Below, in pieces: positions 24,001-32,282 of a stretch of DNA of 64,000 bases; within the stretch, counting starts at the first letter, position 1; every line of letters starts with the position of its first letter. Source of the stretch: Pseudomonas azerbaijanoccidentalis (GTDB lineage Bacteria; Pseudomonadota; Gammaproteobacteria; Pseudomonadales; Pseudomonadaceae); assembly GCF_019145495.1 (NCBI RefSeq), contig NZ_JAHSTU010000001.1, positions 1,302,001-1,366,000 of the forward strand, given 5' to 3'. The notes below the pieces were generated by a model, which was not told the DNA's origin, did not search any database, and worked only from the letters and a program-made list of their open reading frames with translations. Position numbers and translations under genes: made by a program.

Positions 24001-26935
24001 CACCAGGGGAAAGTACGCCGTCCTCGTAGTTCCAGCCGTTGGACGAACCATCGGCGGACACCAGGTCCCACTTCGGCAAGTGAATGTGCTGGCCGATCAC
24101 GTCGGTCGGCGTGCGCACTTGGTAGTCGTCCATCTCGTAGGTGGCCGGCACCAGGTTGGTTTGCTGGTACTGCACGCAATCGAAGGTGTTCATGCGCATC
24201 ACCAGAGGCTCTGGCGGACGCTGTTTGGTGATCACCGGCCAGGCGTCTTCCCACAACGCCAGGATGCGCGCTTGCGGGAAGTGGTAGCCGACCTTGTTGT
24301 ACACCGCGTCGAACTGAATGTTCGCCGCTTTGTAGACCCGAGGACGGTCCGCGGTGAACGTCGAAGCGCCGAGATACGACATACCGTCGAGGCGCTCGCC
24401 ACTGATGAACTCACCGGTGCCAGCACTGCTGGTCAGGCGTTTTTGCCGGTCATCCATGCACGGTTCGTAGTACGGCGCACCGGCCACCGGCAAGGCGCCG
24501 TTGGTGCGGAAGTTGCGCGCCACGATCTGGTTGCCCGGCAGCACGGCGTAGCTTGGGTGATCTTTTTTCGCGTGGAAGGCCATGGCCGCCTGTTCGACTT
24601 CGGTGCCCTCTTCGGGCATGTAGATCGGTTTGGCACGGGTCACAGTCTTGGAGAAGTCCAGCGACGTGGTGATGGTCTCGGCTTCGCCCCCGTCGGACAC
24701 ACCGCCCAGGGCATGACGCGGCAAGCCGCCGTCCCAGCCACCGGACTGGTTCGGATCGAGGTTGGCCCACAGGGCTTTGCCACTGGCCTTCAAGGATTGA
24801 GCGGTGGCGGCATCAAGCATGTCCAGCGGTGGGGTCGGTGGGCGTTGGCCGACCGAACTTTCCATGCCGCCGATCCAGAATGGATAGCCAGGGTTTTTCA
24901 AGGTGCCATCGGCGTTGCGGTTGGCTTCGCTGCGGTCGATCAGCGCCAGCGAGCCAATAGCCCCGGTCACGCCGCTGCCACCGTGATGTTCGCCATCATC
25001 GTCGCCTTCTTCATCGTCATCGTCGTCGTTGGCAGCCACCAGGGTTTCGCCGATTTTCGGCACGACCGCGACTTTGCCTGGCATCGGCGGCATGGCTTTA
25101 CCTGGCAACGGGACCACTGCCGGAATCGGCGTGCCGGCAACGATTTCGCCATCGGGCAAGGCCCGTGCGTCCGCCGCCGGTTTGCCGCTGCGCAAGGCAT
25201 ACGGTTCGCTGTGGAAGCCGTCGGCGCCTTGTTGCGAGACTTCGAGTTTGGTGCCCTCTTCAAACACGTCATGCACCCGCCACATGGCCCACATGCCCTG
25301 GGCAAAGTGCGGGTAGAAGTGGCAGTGATAAATCGCATCGCCCGCGACCCGGTTACGGTTGCCCGACCCGCCGTTGGCGATTTCATAGGTGTACCCGGCG
25401 CCCGGCCCGATGCCTTGGGCATCGACGTAGTCGGAGTTGTCGTCGTTGGGGTTGAACAGCCACTGATGGCCGTGCAGGTGGAAAATATGGTGCTCGTAGC
25501 CGTTGTGCGTGTTGCGGAATTTGACGAAGTCGCCGATGTAGCTGTGGGCCACGTTCGAAGGCTCCGACGGGTACAGCGCGGTAGTCGCCTTGACCCCGAC
25601 CTGATCAGCGTTCGGCGTCTGGCCGGGGGTGATGCCTTCCAGCCCGGCGTTGGCCGGTACGTCCACCAGCATCGCGACGTCGCCGACAGTGTGGGCACTG
25701 AGGAAGAACTCTTCATAGGCGCACGACAGGCAATCGTGCATCGGCCCCACGCCCAAGCGGTTGGCCAGGACCTCGGCGCCCATGCCACCGGCGCCATAGT
25801 TGATCATGAACGAGTCGCGGGTCGGCTCCAGCACATGGGCCATGACCGGGTCGGCGAAATAAGCGGGGAACGCTTGGGTCACTGCGGTTTCATCCTGGAA
25901 CTGCGCGGAGAAATCGCGGAACGGCTCCAGCCGGTTGGGGATCGCCGGGTTGCGTTTGCCCAGGGCTTCCAGCGGATAGGTTGACGCGGGGAAACTGCCG
26001 TCGGCGTTGCTGCCCATGACGATGGCATCGGCTTCACTGGAAATGATTTCATTGCCGTCGACCATGTTGATGATCGGTTTACCGGCCTTGCCTTCGCGAA
26101 TCCACGGCTCGCGTTGCGGATAGCGCGCCTGGTAATCGACGATCGGCTGACCGGCTGGCGTGCGCCCGGTACTGGCCAGACGCATTTCTTCTTCGGTAAT
26201 AGTGTTGCGGTAGTTGCGACCGCCCTTGGGCATGACCGCTACCTGGCCGAACAGACCGTTGGCATTGTTGCCGGCCGCGCCCTCGCCACCGAATGTCGCG
26301 CCACGACTGCTTACCGTGAACGCTCCTTCGCGTTCGGCGTACAGCGTGTAGGAACGGCTGGCGCCGGGCGCTACCAGGGTGTTTGCGTTGCGCCCGGTGT
26401 AGGACGAAATGTCATCGATGCTGTTGACCGCTTGCATGCCGTTGACCTGGAAGCCAACGTGACGGTCAGCCACTTGCTCGTCGGCCTTGAACTGGGTCGC
26501 CGCGCCACCGATTTCGATGCCTTCTTCCTCTTCACCTTCCGGCTCCTCGCCGCCCTCGCTGTGGGAGCCGGGGTTGGGCTGGTAGGCCAGCAGGTTTTGC
26601 AAATTGATGGTCAGGCAGTCACCGGCAGCCACGCGCAGCACCAGCGGACGCGGGCGCTTGTCGGGCCGCAGGGACACTTTGCCCGGTACCGCAGCGCCAC
26701 CCTGGTCCAGAGAAACCTGACGCTCATCGACCACGTCACGACGCAGGGCGAACATCATGCCGTTGACGTTCTGCGCACCGAGGCGGTTGAACATCAGCGG
26801 CTGGTCCAGCGCCACGACGTTCGCCACCAGATTGCGTTCACATCGCGCAGCGGCTTCAGCGAACTCGATGCCGAGCATCGAAGCGGCCAATAGCAGCCAG
26901 GGGAGTATTTGTGGAGCGTGGTAAATGCCAGTCAT
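21083..26935 (-). CDS. mnxG: Giant multicopper oxidase, manganese oxidase MnxG
   Basis: A 1950-residue secreted multicopper oxidase, the size expected for Pseudomonas MnxG and several times that of laccases. The signal peptide is MTGIYHAPQILPWLLLAASM and onward. Copper-ligand motifs recur along the chain: HHIFHLHGH (482-490), HCHFYPHFAQGM (537-548, mixing trinuclear and type-1 ligands), HIH (950-952), HDH (1053-1055), EHNVTLHG (from His1317) and HFSFMH (1900-1905). An Asp/Glu-rich loop occupies about 637-651. Known MnxG enzymes oxidise soluble Mn(II) to Mn oxides at the cell surface. Here it heads an operon of copper chaperones and redox partners under a sigma-54 promoter. The ATG at 26935 starts the signal. 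Confidence 0.9.
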   Translation of the reverse strand: MTGIYHAPQILPWLLLAASMLGIEFAEAAARCERNLVANVVALDQPLMFNRLGAQNVNGMMFALRRDVVDERQVSLDQGGAAVPGKVSLRPDKRPRPLVLRVAAGDCLTINLQNLLAYQPNPGSHSEGGEEPEGEEEEGIEIGGAATQFKADEQVADRHVGFQVNGMQAVNSIDDISSYTGRNANTLVAPGASRSYTLYAEREGAFTVSSRGATFGGEGAAGNNANGLFGQVAVMPKGGRNYRNTITEEEMRLASTGRTPAGQPIVDYQARYPQREPWIREGKAGKPIINMVDGNEIISSEADAIVMGSNADGSFPASTYPLEALGKRNPAIPNRLEPFRDFSAQFQDETAVTQAFPAYFADPVMAHVLEPTRDSFMINYGAGGMGAEVLANRLGVGPMHDCLSCAYEEFFLSAHTVGDVAMLVDVPANAGLEGITPGQTPNADQVGVKATTALYPSEPSNVAHSYIGDFVKFRNTHNGYEHHIFHLHGHQWLFNPNDDNSDYVDAQGIGPGAGYTYEIANGGSGNRNRVAGDAIYHCHFYPHFAQGMWAMWRVHDVFEEGTKLEVSQQGADGFHSEPYALRSGKPAADARALPDGEIVAGTPIPAVVPLPGKAMPPMPGKVAVVPKIGETLVAANDDDDDEEGDDDGEHHGGSGVTGAIGSLALIDRSEANRNADGTLKNPGYPFWIGGMESSVGQRPPTPPLDMLDAATAQSLKASGKALWANLDPNQSGGWDGGLPRHALGGVSDGGEAETITTSLDFSKTVTRAKPIYMPEEGTEVEQAAMAFHAKKDHPSYAVLPGNQIVARNFRTNGALPVAGAPYYEPCMDDRQKRLTSSAGTGEFISGERLDGMSYLGASTFTADRPRVYKAANIQFDAVYNKVGYHFPQARILALWEDAWPVITKQRPPEPLVMRMNTFDCVQYQQTNLVPATYEMDDYQVRTPTDVIGQHIHLPKWDLVSADGSSNGWNYEDGVLSPGAVQERIHAIREFNQCEGTDPRDGTPACPKAKNHPFFGQYGRADWVGARTAMQRWFVDPVVNTYGVDRGLGTIFTHDHLGPSTHQQIGLYATVLAEPAGSTWFHAETGEPLYSGARQDGGPTSWQAVISTGDLDGDGKNDSFREFFLEYSDFQHAYEAGVYVGAGPNGVPNPQAFPATADSFRYAINPPVRDNTSELLEAVVELRGGVMPGCPSRPCPQAISVDDPGMFVVNYRNEPLALRVYDPNKVGPDGKRGMQADGLGGDLAYAMQSRTDRAIPAMNLAPNLITAATGPTGGTTQFPPHINKGGAEPGDPFTPMLRTYTGDNVRLRVHAGGHEEEHNVTLHGVKWLQSGSGFGNSSNSGWRASQMVGISEQMGFNAPVSMISSAAATTGDYLYTMDASIEGYWNGIWGVMRNYTAQRNDLFAVPNNPKPTGMRNTVAFDGICPRIGANPNGIGTRPTVQRNYEVVAALANDILSNPLGLSIADPAGLGQHVGGPLKPAGGTLVLNSRPVSIPQVTVIDPEDGETFTIGGQSGPLHDPTAILYVRKGDLDPITGKLKPGVPVEPLILRAAAGDCINITLENRLPSVMPDLAQTAILQGLAKRDRNDGQGSTTFNNNLLRPSSHVGLHAQLLAYDITKSDGANVGANPIQTVPPRVGNTGAYPTRTYQYYAGHLEREGKPITQLGRNVDNINATAVEFGGLNFTPADVIKQPQKGLGGAMSVLPIGSTWVEDAKRASATVTALGQTTYRDFAMVWQRALNTRWANGRPVEGIASEGNGVPNDPKDNASMAINYKIEPMWFRFGLAPDAPFGHAGSPGTYGDVPNAHMAYSNALVGGDPQTPVFYVKPGQPFRTHILMPSGGSRGSTFQLDGHVWSVNPFVSEKSDVGGYPMGTPGIGSVKFGYNPMSMYIGARESVLPAAHFSFMHPSAGGSNAIAGDYLYRDNASFGNTAGLWGLLRVTNEPEPAPAPAP

Positions 26936-26991
26936 GATCACGGGCCTCACTGTGGGTGCTCACAGGGAATAATTCTCGACAAAACCCCTTG

Positions 26992-27007
26992 AGCAATCTG
27001 CATGCCA
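26992..27007 (-). promoter_or_regulatory. Sigma-54 promoter of the mnxG operon
   Basis: Minus-strand TGGCATGCAGATTGCT fits TGGCAYG-N4-TTGCW at every defined position, with GG-N10-GC spacing. It lies about 57 bp before the mnxG ATG. An AT-rich run (AATTTTTTA) lies just upstream. Confidence 0.88.
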
Positions 27008-27056
27008 TAAAAAATTCAGTGGTTTTTCAATACTTTGCGATTAGCACTTCACACGT

Positions 27057-27121
27057 CGGGGGAAATCCCCCACTTATTCCCCACTTTTTCCCTGGGGCCA
27101 CCATGCCCCAATGTTGGGGAA
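27057..27121 (-). promoter_or_regulatory. Putative activator sites upstream of mnxG
   Basis: CCCCAATGTTGGGG (27106-27119) is a 6-bp inverted repeat with a 2-bp spacer. Additional C4/G4 half sites (GGGGGAAATCCCCC at about 27058-27071, and TTCCCCACTTTTTCCCTGGGG) fill the interval toward the promoter. The near-identical palindrome before the secretion operon makes a common enhancer-binding protein likely. MnxR, the NtrC-type regulator reported for P. putida GB-1, is the obvious candidate, but its binding sequence was not checked. Confidence 0.68.
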
Positions 27122-27141
27122 ACCCGCCCCAGGGTTTTCGA

Positions 27142-27750
27142 TCACAGCGGGGCATCCGCCGCCAGTCCCTGCAAGCGCCGGTATTGGCGCAAAACGCTGG
27201 GTACATAACGCTGGGTTTCGGCGAACGGCGGGATCACTCCGCCACGGCTGAGCACCGCTTGCGGCCCGGCGTTATAGGCCGCCACGGCAAGGGCGATGTC
27301 GTTGTCGAAGAGGGTCATCAGGCGTTTGAGGTAGCGGGCGCCGCCCTGGATGTTGGCCTTGGGGTCGTAGACGTCCTTGACCCCCATTTCGCGGGCGGTG
27401 TCGGGCATCAACTGCATCAGTCCGCCGGCACCCTTGGGCGATACCGCGCTGGCGTTGTAGCTGGACTCGGCCTGGATCACCGCGTGCAACAACGCCGCCG
27501 GCAGCTGGTTGTCCGTGGCGGCCGCCGCCACCAGTTCGGCATAGGGCCGGGCGGCGATCATTTGCGGTTGCTGATCGAGGCTGACGACCGCGGCCTCGGC
27601 CTCGCGAATCACCCGCTCATACTGGCGACCGGGGCGGTGGACGTTGGACAGGACAAAGTTGCCCTTGGCGTCCACGGAAACGAACACATCAGCCTGAACA
27701 GCGCCGGCCAGCAGCATCAAACCGAGCATTCCTGTGGTGAGAGTCTTCAT
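27142..27750 (-). CDS. Lytic transglycosylase, SLT family
   Basis: A 202-residue exported muramidase. The signal peptide ends near GAVQA, then comes a short DUF4124-like segment (VFVSVDAKGNFVLSN). The SLT domain shows the catalytic Glu in AVIQAESSYNASAVSPKGA, then GLMQLMPDTAREMGV, and AVAAYNAGPQAV. Such enzymes cleave peptidoglycan to let secretion machines span the wall. It lies between mnxG and the divergent gspG-gspF genes and has its own sigma-54 promoter. Confidence 0.9.
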   Translation of the reverse strand: MKTLTTGMLGLMLLAGAVQADVFVSVDAKGNFVLSNVHRPGRQYERVIREAEAAVVSLDQQPQMIAARPYAELVAAAATDNQLPAALLHAVIQAESSYNASAVSPKGAGGLMQLMPDTAREMGVKDVYDPKANIQGGARYLKRLMTLFDNDIALAVAAYNAGPQAVLSRGGVIPPFAETQRYVPSVLRQYRRLQGLAADAPL

Positions 27751-27771
27751 CGTTCTGTCTCCCCTGCCCGG

Positions 27772-27800
27772 CCCCGAAAAATGGGGGTAATGCCCCAATG
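27772..27800. promoter_or_regulatory. Putative shared activator sites at the transglycosylase/gspG divergence
   Basis: CCCCGAAAAATGGGG is followed by TGCCCCAATG, a 10-base exact copy of the left half of the mnxG palindrome. They lie 20-50 bp downstream of the transglycosylase sigma-54 promoter and about 155-185 bp upstream of the gspG start, where an activator could serve either gene. Confidence 0.5.
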
Positions 27801-27821
27801 GCCGGTCGTTTATCAGCCATA

Positions 27822-27837
27822 CGCAAGCACTGTGCCG
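27822..27837 (-). promoter_or_regulatory. Sigma-54 promoter of the lytic transglycosylase gene
   Basis: Minus-strand CGGCACAGTGCTTGCG carries GGCAC and TTGC with GG-N10-GC spacing. It is about 71 bp upstream of the transglycosylase ATG. Confidence 0.75.
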
Positions 27838-27955
27838 AAAGCGCGGAAGCCCGTACGACGGGGGTTGCAGACGCACGCCAAACCTGATGCAGACCTTTGC
27901 ATGGCAATTGCATAAGCCCTTGATGCGACCCTTCTGCCGACTGTGTGAGGTCATC

Positions 27956-28390
27956 ATGAAACAGTGTCTGCGCTTCGCCCCGCGTACCCAGCGCGGGTTC
28001 ACATTGCTTGAACTGTTGGTGGTGCTGGTGGTGCTCGGGCTGTTGGCCGGCATCGTCGCGCCGAAGTATTTCGCTCAACTGGGCCGTTCCGAAGTGAAAG
28101 TGGCCAAGGCGCAAATAGAAGGCCTGGGCAAAGCCCTGGACCTGTATCGCCTGGAGACCGGCCACTACCCCTCGACCGAACAGGGCTTGCAGGCACTGGT
28201 CACCGCGCCCAGCGACGAAACCCACTGGACCGGTCCGTACTTGCAGAAGAAATTGCCGCAGGACCCGTGGGGCCGTAACTACACCTACCGCTACCCCGGT
28301 GAAAACGGCGAGTACGACCTGTTGTCGATGGGTAAGGATGGCCAACCCGGCGGCGAAGGCGAAAACGCCGAAGTCACCAGTTGGCAGTGA
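27956..28390 (+). CDS. gspG: Major pseudopilin GspG
   Basis: A 144-residue major pseudopilin. Leader MKQCLRFAPRTQRG is cleaved before FTLLELLVVLVVLGLLAGIVAP (Glu5 present). Then come the canonical GspG features: KYFAQLGRSEVKVAKAQIEG, LYRLETGHYPSTEQGLQALV and LPQDPWGRNYTYRYPGENGE. This is the best match to a true type II GspG in the island. It overlaps or abuts gspF. The start at 27956 is preceded by TGTGAGG. Confidence 0.92.
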   Translation: MKQCLRFAPRTQRGFTLLELLVVLVVLGLLAGIVAPKYFAQLGRSEVKVAKAQIEGLGKALDLYRLETGHYPSTEQGLQALVTAPSDETHWTGPYLQKKLPQDPWGRNYTYRYPGENGEYDLLSMGKDGQPGGEGENAEVTSWQ

Positions 28391-28395
28391 CGGAC

Positions 28396-29592
28396 ATGGC
28401 GACCATGCGTTTTCATCTCAAAGCGGTTGGCAAGGCCGGTGTGGTTTCAATGACCGTTGAAGCACCGGGGCACAGCGAAGCCCGGCGCATCGCCGAAGAC
28501 CAGGGCCTGCGGGTAGTCAGCCTGCACGCCGAGCGGCACTGGCGGGCACTGCGCCTCAAACAGCGCGAAACCTTCAACCTGGTGTTGTTCAGCCAGGAGC
28601 TGACCACGCTACTCAATGCCGGCCTGCCGTTGATCGACGCGCTGGAAAGCCTGGCGGAAAAAGAATCCGCGCCACAGGCCCGCAAAACCCTGAGCGAACT
28701 GGTGCGCCTGCTGTACGAAGGCAAATCGTTCTCCCAGGCCCTGGGCCAGTTGTCGGCGGTGTTTCCTCCCCTCTATGTGGCGCTGGTGCAGTCCAGCGAG
28801 AAAACCGGTGCAGTGGGCGAAGCCCTGGGCCGTTACGTCAGCTATCGCCAGCGGATGGACGAGGTTCGCCAGAAGATCGTCAGCGCCTCGATCTACCCCA
28901 TGCTGTTGCTGGTGGTGGGCGGTGGCGTGGTCTTGTTCTTGATGGGGTACGTGGTGCCGCGCTTCAGCCTGGTGTTCGAAGGGCTGGGGTCGAACCTGCC
29001 ATGGTTGTCGCAGGTGCTGATGACCAGCGGCATGTTCCTGCACGCGCATCAGGGCGAATTCTTCGGCGCCTTCATGGCCCTCGTCGTTGCCCTGGCCCTG
29101 CTCCAGCGACAGCCGTCCTTTCGTCGTGGGCTGGATCGGCTGATTGAAAAACTCCCGGCAGTGCACCAGCGCATCTTCATGTATGAGCTGGCACGTTTCT
29201 ACCGCTCACTGGGAATTCTGCTACAAGGCGGCATACCGCTCGTCACCGCCATGGGCATGGTCCGCAACCTGCTCACCGTCGCCTCGCGAACGCGCCTGGA
29301 TCAAGCCTGCGAGCGAGTGCGCGAGGGGCAATCCTTGTCGGCTGCGCTGGAACTCAATCACCTCGTGACCCCGGTGTCCCTGCGCCTGCTGCGCGCCGGT
29401 GAACAGTCCGGCAACCTCGGGCAGATGATGGAGCGCAGCGCCGACTTCTACGACGAGGAAATCAGCCGCTGGATCGAATGGTTCGTACGGCTGTTCGAAC
29501 CGTTGCTGATGACGTTCATCGGTTTGTTGATCGGGGTGATCGTGATCCTGATGTACATCCCGATTTTCGAGCTGGCCTCCAGCATCCACTAA
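28396..29592 (+). CDS. gspF: Inner-membrane platform protein GspF
   Basis: A 398-residue GspF/PilC-family protein with two homologous halves: FSQELTTLLNAGLPLIDALE in the first, and YELARFYRSLGILLQGGIPL in the second. The hydrophobic segments are at LLLVVGGGVVLFLMGYVV, near residue 225 and at the C-terminus (MTFIGLLIGVIVILMYIPIF). It is the only platform protein in the island, so it should work with the GspE ATPase and PilMNOP-like proteins from the opposite operon. The ATG at 28396 lies 5 bp past the gspG stop; 28405 is also possible. Confidence 0.92.
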   Translation: MATMRFHLKAVGKAGVVSMTVEAPGHSEARRIAEDQGLRVVSLHAERHWRALRLKQRETFNLVLFSQELTTLLNAGLPLIDALESLAEKESAPQARKTLSELVRLLYEGKSFSQALGQLSAVFPPLYVALVQSSEKTGAVGEALGRYVSYRQRMDEVRQKIVSASIYPMLLLVVGGGVVLFLMGYVVPRFSLVFEGLGSNLPWLSQVLMTSGMFLHAHQGEFFGAFMALVVALALLQRQPSFRRGLDRLIEKLPAVHQRIFMYELARFYRSLGILLQGGIPLVTAMGMVRNLLTVASRTRLDQACERVREGQSLSAALELNHLVTPVSLRLLRAGEQSGNLGQMMERSADFYDEEISRWIEWFVRLFEPLLMTFIGLLIGVIVILMYIPIFELASSIH

Positions 29593-29742
29593 CCCCTCTG
29601 GACCGCGGTCTGGCGGCACGTGCTCGGTTAATCGACGTGCCGACCGAATAAATCGCTGCCTTGGCGTGTTCACCGTCTGAATATGGCAGCACGTTGCAAT
29701 GTTCATTCACGTTCCAACCTGAACAAGAAGACGGAGAACGAC

Positions 29743-30387
<645 letters not shown>

Positions 30388-30400
30388 CTTGCACTCAACC

Positions 30401-30491
30401 CTGTAGGAGCGAGCCTGCTCGCGATGGCGTCAGCACATTCAAAATCTCTGTGCCTGACCCACCGCTATCGCGAGCAGGCTCGCTCCTACAG
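30401..30491. repeat. REP inverted repeat pair
   Basis: CTGTAGGAGCGAGCCTGCTC and its reverse complement flank a 40-bp centre. It lies 13 bp after the glycine-rich gene and before the convergent LysR gene, where it probably ends both transcripts. It marks the right edge of the manganese-oxidase island. Confidence 0.85.
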
Positions 30492-30519
30492 TTGAATGTG
30501 TAAACTTGCACCGGGCCGC

Positions 30520-31404
30520 CTAAACCCGATCCAGCCGCTCACGCAAAAACTCGATCAACGCCTGTACCGGTCGCGAAGACTGGCGATGTTGCGGGTACAC
30601 CGCCGATAACGTCAGCGGTTCCGGCTGAAACGCTTCCAGCACCGGCACCAGCCGCCCATCCTTCAACGCCGCCCCGACGATAAACGTTGGCAAGTAAGTA
30701 ATCCCCATTCCGGCAATCGCCGCGTCCTTGAGCAACTCGCCGTTATTGACCCGCATCCGCCCGGTGACATTCACGTTCAGCGGCTTGCCCTGCCCCGCGA
30801 ATCGCCACTGCACCTGACGACCATGGCCGTAAGGCAGGCAATCATGCTGGTACAAATCCTCAGGCTTGAGCGGCGTGCCGCGTTCGGCGAGGTAAGCCGG
30901 GCTGGCGCAATACACGCGGTCGATGGATGCAATGCGGCGAGCGATCAACGTCGAGTCTTCAAGGGTGCCGATGCGCAATGCCAGGTCGTAGCCCTCGCCG
31001 AGCAAATCCACCGGGCGATCGCTCAAATCGACTTCCACCGTGACCTCCCGGTAGCGCTGTAAAAACACCGGCAACAGACACCCCAGATGGGCCAATGCAA
31101 ACGACAGCGGCGCACTGACGCGAAGAGTGCCACGCGGTTCGGTGGTCTGCCCGGCGATGCCCTGCTCCACTTGTTCGACTTCAGCCAGCAGACGCAAAGC
31201 CGATTCGTAATAACTCTGTCCCAGAGGCGTGATGTCCAACCGCCGGGTTGATCGATTGAGCAGGCGCACGCCCAGGCGATCTTCCAATTGCATCAGGCGA
31301 CGGCTGACGAATTGCTTGGACAATCCCAGTTGATCGGCGGCAGCCGTGAAACTGCCGGAATCCATCACCTGGCAAAAAATACGCATGTCTTCGAACGGGT
31401 TCAT
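30520..31404 (-). CDS. LysR-family transcriptional regulator
   Basis: A 294-residue LysR protein. N-terminal winged helix-turn-helix: MRIFCQVMDSGSFTAAADQL, then LGLSKQFVSRRLMQLEDRLG. The C-terminal effector domain runs from about residue 90 (GTLRVSAPLSFALAHLG). The subfamily resembles the CrgA/DmlR-like regulators of Pseudomonas. ycaC lies upstream on the same strand with its stop 182 bp from the LysR start, across a REP element; regulation of the ycaC-amidohydrolase cluster is plausible. Confidence 0.9.
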   Translation of the reverse strand: MNPFEDMRIFCQVMDSGSFTAAADQLGLSKQFVSRRLMQLEDRLGVRLLNRSTRRLDITPLGQSYYESALRLLAEVEQVEQGIAGQTTEPRGTLRVSAPLSFALAHLGCLLPVFLQRYREVTVEVDLSDRPVDLLGEGYDLALRIGTLEDSTLIARRIASIDRVYCASPAYLAERGTPLKPEDLYQHDCLPYGHGRQVQWRFAGQGKPLNVNVTGRMRVNNGELLKDAAIAGMGITYLPTFIVGAALKDGRLVPVLEAFQPEPLTLSAVYPQHRQSSRPVQALIEFLRERLDRV

Positions 31405-31479
31405 TGTCACGCCCTGGTTGACGGTCAAATGCGTTATAGCGGTTTTTACCCTTTTCAGCATCCCATCAACCTGGAAAGC

Positions 31480-31576
31480 AAAAGATCGCAGCCTGCGGCA
31501 GGTCCTACATTGGAATGCGTTTCCCTGTAGGAGCTGCCGCAGGCTGCGACCTTTAAGGTTGTCGGCCGAAGCCGAC
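31480..31576. repeat. REP inverted repeat plus adjacent hairpin
   Basis: AAAGATCGCAGCCTGCGGCA with its complementary copy spans 31480-31555. A small stem GTCGGC-CGAA-GCCGAC (31561-31576) sits just past the ycaC stop and may end that transcript. Confidence 0.75.
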
Positions 31577-31586
31577 AGCCGATCAC

Positions 31587-32213
31587 TTACTTGGCGGTGA
31601 AAGTGGTGTAGCTGTTGATCAGGTTGCGGTAGTTCGGGATGCGTTCGGAAAGCAGGTTGGCCAGGCCTTCCATGTCGTTGCGCCAGTCGCCTTGCAGCTC
31701 GCAGGCCACGGAGAACCAGTTCAGCAGCTGTGCACCGGCCGCCGACATGCGTGCCCACGCCGCTTGCTGCACGGTGGTGTTGAAGGTCCCGGAAGCGTCA
31801 GTCACCACGAACACGTCAAAGCCTTCAGCCAGCGCGGACAACGTCGGGAACGCCACGCACACGTCGGTCACCACACCGGCGATGATCAGTTGCTTGCGGC
31901 CGGTGGCCTTCACTGCCTTGACGAAGTCAGCATTGTCCCAGGCGTTAATCTGGCCAGGACGGGCAATGAACGGTGCATCGGGGAACTGCGCCTTGAGTTC
32001 CGGCACAATCGGACCGTTCGGGCCGCTGTCGAAACTGGTGGTGAGGATGGTCGGCAGGTTGAAGAACTTGGCAATGTCGCCCAGGGCCAGCACGTTGTTC
32101 TTGAATTCGTTGGGCGAGAAATCCTGCACCAGCGAGATCAGACCGGTCTGGTGGTCGACCAGCAGCACAACGGCATCGTCTTTGTTCAGGCGTTTGTACG
32201 GAACGTTGCTCAT
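31587..32213 (-). CDS. ycaC: Isochorismatase-family hydrolase YcaC
   Basis: A 208-residue cysteine hydrolase, highly similar to E. coli YcaC as I recall it: AVVLLVDHQTGLISLVQDF, TTSFDSGPNGPIVPELKAQF and FIARPGQINAWDNADFVKAV. The nucleophile is Cys119 in VVTDVCVAFP and the general Asp is Asp20. YcaC forms octameric rings stacked into a larger assembly; its physiological substrate is unknown. The ATG at 32213 is used; upstream codons add unrelated sequence. Confidence 0.93.
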   Translation of the reverse strand: MSNVPYKRLNKDDAVVLLVDHQTGLISLVQDFSPNEFKNNVLALGDIAKFFNLPTILTTSFDSGPNGPIVPELKAQFPDAPFIARPGQINAWDNADFVKAVKATGRKQLIIAGVVTDVCVAFPTLSALAEGFDVFVVTDASGTFNTTVQQAAWARMSAAGAQLLNWFSVACELQGDWRNDMEGLANLLSERIPNYRNLINSYTTFTAK

Positions 32214-32282
32214 GGAAAAACTCCTTGGTTTATGAATGTCGCTTACAGCGCCGGCCATAACGACCGGCGTTTTTCAAGAGTG

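Noticed and set aside
21383..25984. Very long open frame on the plus strand opposite mnxG
   Set aside because: It is the antisense shadow of a high-GC gene: composition is biased to His, Arg, Val and Gly, with no recognisable domain and no ribosome binding site.
27900..27916. Candidate sigma-54 promoter for gspG on the plus strand (TGGCAATTGCATAAGC)
   Set aside because: GG to GC spacing is eleven rather than ten and the TTGC lies too close to the GG box.
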